A DNA stretch of 64,000 nt from CANIGN01 sp041391385 (GTDB lineage Bacteria > Bdellovibrionota > UBA2428). The stretch spans positions 1 to 64,000 of the forward strand of contig JAWKOD010000002.1 in the NCBI GenBank assembly GCA_041391385.1, written 5' to 3'. The number at the start of each line of letters is the position of its first letter. The first letter of the stretch is position 1. Positions 60,283-64,000 of this stretch are shown here, piece after piece. Under the pieces are notes generated by a model. It made no database searches and was not told where the DNA came from. It worked only from the letters and a program-made list of their open reading frames with translations. A program made the translations under genes and the position numbers.

Positions 60283-62400
60283 ATGACAAGTAATGTGTAT
60301 CTCGCTCTTTGGATTCCCCTCTTTCCGTTAATTGCTTATTTTGTTCAGGTGTCAGTTGGGAAAAAACTCCCACGTATGGGCGACTGGGTGAGCACGGGCG
60401 CAATCTTTGTTTCTTTTTTGCTCGCCACTAAAATATTTTTCTCGATGTTTTCTAACTTCAGTCCCGATTGGGTTGAGGCGTGGAGCTTTACCTGGATTGA
60501 TCTAGGAAGTGTAACGTCTCCCTTTAAAATTGATCTCGGTGTTCGCATTGATAACATTTCCGCAATCATGTTGTTCATGGTTACGGGTTGCTCAACCCTC
60601 ATTCACCTTTTCTCTACAGGTTACATGAGAGACCATGACGGCAAGGAGTCTGATGGTTACCGCTACGCAAGTTTCTTTGCGTATCTTTCGCTTTTCACAG
60701 CAGCAATGTTGGGGCTCATTATCTCTGACAATCTCTTCTCGCTCTTTATGTGTTGGGAAGTTATGGGGCTTTGCTCTTACCTTTTAATTGGTTTTTATAG
60801 AAACAAAGTTTCTGCAGCGAATGCCAGCATTAAAGCCTTTATGACCACGCGAGTGGGCGATACGGGCCTCTTTATTGCCATGCTGATGCTATTTACTTTG
60901 CCCTTGGCAGACGGTCAGGCGCTTGGATCCTTCCGCTTTGAAGACATCTATAATGCGATAGCAGCGGGTCGTTTTAACTTTAATATTGGTGCCTTTTCAG
61001 CCGCAACAGTAATGGGTCTCTTGGTCTTTTGCGGCACGGTTGGTAAGTCTGCTCAATTTCCTCTTCAAGTCTGGTTGCCTGATGCGATGGAAGGACCCAC
61101 TCCAGTTTCAGCACTTATTCACGCAGCAACGATGGTTGCAGCAGGTGTGTATCTTATTTTAAGAATGTTCCCTCTATTGGAAGCAGGGAATGTTCTAATT
61201 GTAGTGGCATACGTTGGATCCTTTACCGCTCTTTTTGCCGCCATTCTTGCCATTAAACAAAACGATATAAAAAAAGTTTTGGCTTATTCTACCCTTTCTC
61301 AGTTGGGGTATATGGTCATGGCCATTGGTCTTGGTGCCTATCAAGCTTCTTTCATGCATTTAATTACACATGCTCTTTTCAAAGCGTGTCTGTTTATGAG
61401 CTCTGGAGCTGTGATCTATGCCATGCACCACGAGCAAGACATGCGACACATGGGTGGACTTAAGAAAAAACTGCCTATTACTTTTGCCTGCATGTTCGTT
61501 GCAACTCTCGCAATCTCAGGAGTTCCTTTCTTTAGTGGTTTTGTCTCTAAAGATAAAATTCTTGCAGCCTCCTATGCGTTTGGTGTTTTAGATCACCCTG
61601 TGCACTTCTTTCTTCCCTTTGCAGGCTTCTTAACAGCGGGACTCACTTCTTTTTATATGTTCCGTCTTATTTTTATGACTTTCTTTGGTAAGCCTCATGA
61701 TGAACATCATTATGATCATGCCCATGAAGTTCCCCCCAACATGTTTATTCCTTTGATTGCCTTGGCCTCTTTGTCTTTGGCCGTTTTATTTTCTGGAAGT
61801 TTAACGGGCGGGCTTTTGGGTCATGCGGACTTTATTCTGGGTGGAGCAAACAACTGGTTTGAAGGGCTTGTAACAAATTCAGGCTTTGTTCATGGCCATG
61901 GCGCTGAATGGGAAGAGCACCTTCACCACGCGCATATTCCGGCAATGATACTTTCGTTAATTGTGGCAGGGCTGGGTATTCTTTCTAGTTACTTGGTTTT
62001 TGGGTCTAAAAAGATTTCTGCAGAAAAGCTTTCTACTATGTGGCCAAGCTTTGTTCATAAGGCAATCGACAATCTTTATTTCTTTGATTGGTTCTACATA
62101 AAAGTTCTCATTCAAAAAGGGTTTCTTCCCTTTTCTGCTGCAAACGCCAAGTTCGATGACAGTGTTATCGATCAAGGGGCAGTAGACGGAATTAAAAATA
62201 TAACTATGGTTACGAAGGATGTGGCGGGTGCGGTTATCGATGATGCAATCATTGATGGCTTTCTTGTGGATAAAGGCGCTGGGGGAGTTACGGCTCTTCT
62301 CGGAGGCCAATTGCAGGTGCTGCAAAACGGGCGCATTCAAAGATATTTATTGGTTGCAGTTGGAGTGTTGTCACTCGTTCTAATTTGGAGAGGTCTATGA
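60283..62400 (+). CDS. nuoL: NADH-quinone oxidoreductase subunit L NuoL
   Basis: NuoL is the distal antiporter-like proton pump with the long lateral helix. The 705-residue product has LFMCWEVMGLCSYLLIGFYR, GKSAQFPLQVWLPDAMEGPT (the key Lys), PTPVSALIHAATMVAAGVYL and AYSTLSQLGYMVMA. A His-rich loop (HDEHHYDHAHE) precedes the last helices. Its stop overlaps nuoM (ATGA). Confidence 0.97.
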   Translation: MTSNVYLALWIPLFPLIAYFVQVSVGKKLPRMGDWVSTGAIFVSFLLATKIFFSMFSNFSPDWVEAWSFTWIDLGSVTSPFKIDLGVRIDNISAIMLFMVTGCSTLIHLFSTGYMRDHDGKESDGYRYASFFAYLSLFTAAMLGLIISDNLFSLFMCWEVMGLCSYLLIGFYRNKVSAANASIKAFMTTRVGDTGLFIAMLMLFTLPLADGQALGSFRFEDIYNAIAAGRFNFNIGAFSAATVMGLLVFCGTVGKSAQFPLQVWLPDAMEGPTPVSALIHAATMVAAGVYLILRMFPLLEAGNVLIVVAYVGSFTALFAAILAIKQNDIKKVLAYSTLSQLGYMVMAIGLGAYQASFMHLITHALFKACLFMSSGAVIYAMHHEQDMRHMGGLKKKLPITFACMFVATLAISGVPFFSGFVSKDKILAASYAFGVLDHPVHFFLPFAGFLTAGLTSFYMFRLIFMTFFGKPHDEHHYDHAHEVPPNMFIPLIALASLSLAVLFSGSLTGGLLGHADFILGGANNWFEGLVTNSGFVHGHGAEWEEHLHHAHIPAMILSLIVAGLGILSSYLVFGSKKISAEKLSTMWPSFVHKAIDNLYFFDWFYIKVLIQKGFLPFSAANAKFDDSVIDQGAVDGIKNITMVTKDVAGAVIDDAIIDGFLVDKGAGGVTALLGGQLQVLQNGRIQRYLLVAVGVLSLVLIWRGL

Positions 62401-63950
62401 GTCATATATTAACTTGGATTACGTTTTTTCCTTTACTCGGTATTTTAGCAATTCTTTTTGTTCCTAAAGGGAAAGAACAGCTCATAAAAATTATAGCGGC
62501 AGTGGTAACCTTTGTTCCCTTTGCTTTAGCTGTTAACTTACTGGGGTCTTTTGATCGTAGCCTTCAAGGCTTTCAGTTTATTGAACATGCTCCTTGGATA
62601 ACCTCTTTAAATGTAAATTATCACATGGGTCTAGATGGTCTGAGCTTCTTATTGGTTCTCCTCTCAACCATGCTTTCTTTCCTTTGTATTTTCGCTAGCT
62701 GGAATGTAACGAAATATGTGAAGGGATACTTTGCAATGTTCTTACTGCTCCATGTGGGCATGCTTGGAGTTTTCTGTGCCCTCGACTTCTTCCTTTTCTA
62801 CGTTTTCTGGGAAGTTATGCTTCTGCCTATGTATTTCCTTGTGGGTATTTGGGGTGGTGAGAGAAAAGAATACGCGGCGATTAAGTTTTTTCTTTATACC
62901 CTCATGGGCTCCGTTCTTATGCTCGTGGGTATGTTGGCCCTTTATTTCTACAGCACAGGTCCCGACGGGCTTTCACCTGCAACGTTTAACCTCGTTGAAC
63001 TTTCTAAGATCGACTGGTCTCAGTACACTTTGAATATTTTTGGAATGACATTTCCCTTTGATAAAGCTGTTTGGTGGCTCTTGTTTATGGGCTTTGCTGT
63101 TAAGGTTCCTGTGGTTCCTTTTCATACGTGGTTACCCTGGGCTCACGTGCAAGCGCCAACGGCTGTGTCTGTTATTCTTGCTGGTGTTCTTTTGAAAATG
63201 GGAACCTATGGGTTTTTAAGAATTAACTTCTTCTTGCTTCCTCATGCGACGCAAGCGTTTGCTATGACTTTGGCTGTGTTGGGCGTGATTAACATTATAT
63301 ATGGTGCGCTCTGTGCAATGGCGCAAAAAGACCTGAAAAAGCTCGTTGCTTATTCCTCAGTCAGCCACATGGGTTACTGCCTCTTGGGCATGGCTGTGTT
63401 TACTGTCTCTGGAATGCAAGGTGCAATTTTGCAAATGTTTAACCACGGTTTGTCTGCTGCCATGATGTTTATGTTGGTAGGCGTTCTTTATGATCGTCTT
63501 CACCATAGATATATTGTGACTCCAAATGGAGCTTTGGGTTTTGGTGGTATCGCACAAAAAGCGCCTATTATTACAGCGGCCTGGATGGTTGCAGTCTTTT
63601 CAAGCTTGGGTCTCCCTGGTCTGAACGGATTTATTTCTGAAGCGATGGTTTTCTTGGGAGCCTTTCCTGTTTACAAAGCGCTTACTGCGGTTGCAGCTAT
63701 TGGTATTGTTCTTACAGCAGCGTATTTGTTGTGGATGGTTCAACGTGTTTTCTTGGGACCTTATACAACTCAACACAAGGATGCTGATGGACAACTTCAT
63801 CCGGCAGAATCCATTGCTCCTCTAAAATGGAACGAGTGGGTTGTTATCGTTCCCCTAGCCGTACTTTGTTTTTGGATTGGAGTTATGCCACAGCCAATTC
63901 TTAATCTGTTTCAAACGTCAGCGAATATGTTGACCGAGGCACTGAGATAA
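62397..63950 (+). CDS. nuoM: NADH-quinone oxidoreductase subunit M NuoM
   Basis: The 517-residue product from ATG 62397 is the second antiporter-like subunit. It has NYHMGLDGLSFLLVLLSTML, FYVFWEVMLLPMYFLVGIWG (key Glu), KVPVVPFHTWLPWAHVQAPT and AYSSVSHMGYCLLG. An upstream in-frame codon at 62385 lies in nuoL and is unlikely. The next gene begins one base after its stop. Confidence 0.97.
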   Translation: MSHILTWITFFPLLGILAILFVPKGKEQLIKIIAAVVTFVPFALAVNLLGSFDRSLQGFQFIEHAPWITSLNVNYHMGLDGLSFLLVLLSTMLSFLCIFASWNVTKYVKGYFAMFLLLHVGMLGVFCALDFFLFYVFWEVMLLPMYFLVGIWGGERKEYAAIKFFLYTLMGSVLMLVGMLALYFYSTGPDGLSPATFNLVELSKIDWSQYTLNIFGMTFPFDKAVWWLLFMGFAVKVPVVPFHTWLPWAHVQAPTAVSVILAGVLLKMGTYGFLRINFFLLPHATQAFAMTLAVLGVINIIYGALCAMAQKDLKKLVAYSSVSHMGYCLLGMAVFTVSGMQGAILQMFNHGLSAAMMFMLVGVLYDRLHHRYIVTPNGALGFGGIAQKAPIITAAWMVAVFSSLGLPGLNGFISEAMVFLGAFPVYKALTAVAAIGIVLTAAYLLWMVQRVFLGPYTTQHKDADGQLHPAESIAPLKWNEWVVIVPLAVLCFWIGVMPQPILNLFQTSANMLTEALR

Positions 63951-63951
63951 T

Positions 63952-64000
63952 ATGGTTTCAGGACTAGTAGAGAGTTTAAAATACTTCGCACCGAATTTGA
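63952..64000 (+). CDS. nuoN: Start of nuoN (partial, cut by the window end)
   Basis: An ATG one base after the nuoM stop opens a frame (MVSGLVESLKYFAPNL) that continues to the end of the window. Its position after nuoL-nuoM makes it the expected nuoN, but only 16 residues are visible and none is diagnostic. Confidence 0.7.
   Translation, partial: MVSGLVESLKYFAPNL

Noticed and set aside
1..64000. tRNA, rRNA, CRISPR arrays, insertion sequences or prophage genes
   Set aside because: None was seen on reading through; no GTTCGA-type T-loop with a cloverleaf, no spaced direct repeats and no transposase or integrase-like frame.

Overview
The window reads as a chromosomal replication-origin region of a Gram-negative bacterium, most likely a member of the Bdellovibrionota (Bdellovibrio-like, formerly Deltaproteobacteria). 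The reasons are the gene order (mnmG-rsmG-parA-parB beside ATP synthase genes on one side of the origin, dnaA-dnaN-recF-gyrB-gyrA on the other), paired b and b' ATP synthase subunits, a proteobacterial-size GyrB, an RpoN/Hpf/LptB cluster, SurA/PpiC-type periplasmic folding factors and several secreted proteins with no obvious relatives. This placement is inference from gene content; no rRNA or tRNA gene was seen. There is no sign of phage, insertion sequence, CRISPR or plasmid material.

Layout. 1-8.5 kb (mostly minus strand): metK, hpf, a GIDE-like/LemA membrane pair, rpoN, lptB, an unknown secreted protein, a RelA/SpoT-like protein and a Lys/Asp-rich bipolar protein. 8.5-14.7 kb: an RluA-family pseudouridine synthase, an unknown membrane protein, the Kup potassium transporter, radA (minus) and a class I glutamine amidotransferase. 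14.7-21.4 kb (minus): an outer-membrane beta-barrel gene and the ATP synthase genes for b', b, delta, alpha, gamma, beta and epsilon. 21.5-26.6 kb (minus): parB, parA, rsmG, mnmG and a secreted HNH-like protein, with three parS sites inside rsmG/mnmG. 26.7-31.4 kb (minus): mnmE, khpB/jag, yidC, yidD, rnpA, rpmH. 31.5-43.1 kb (plus): dnaA, a small four-helix membrane protein, oriC, dnaN, recF, gyrB, a class V aminotransferase, gyrA, hemL. 43.1-45.7 kb: an AtpI-like protein, atpB, atpE, psd. 45.7-57.7 kb: an L,D-transpeptidase-like protein, then uvrA, a phosphohexomutase, two parvulin-type foldases around a cupin gene, recX and mfd. 57.8-64 kb: nuoA, H, J, K, L, M and the start of nuoN.

How it fits together. 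oriC (about 33.1-33.35 kb) sits between dnaA and dnaN. Nearly all genes to its left run leftward and most essential genes to its right run rightward, so transcription follows the two replication forks. ParA/ParB and their parS sites lie about 9 kb to the left, the usual layout for origin segregation. ATP synthase is split across the origin: F1 plus the stator subunits b/b' on the left, membrane subunits a and c on the right.

Most of the window is housekeeping. The points most worth a second look are: a RelA/SpoT-fold-like protein of unknown function (6766-7944); a parS site that also encodes the end of MnmG and the start of RsmG; a DnaA with no domain I; a 12-bp perfect inverted repeat inside oriC; an MnmE lacking the NKxD motif; a shortened UvrA; a secreted protein with a 21-residue cysteine-bounded duplication; and a complex I locus that goes straight from nuoA to nuoH.
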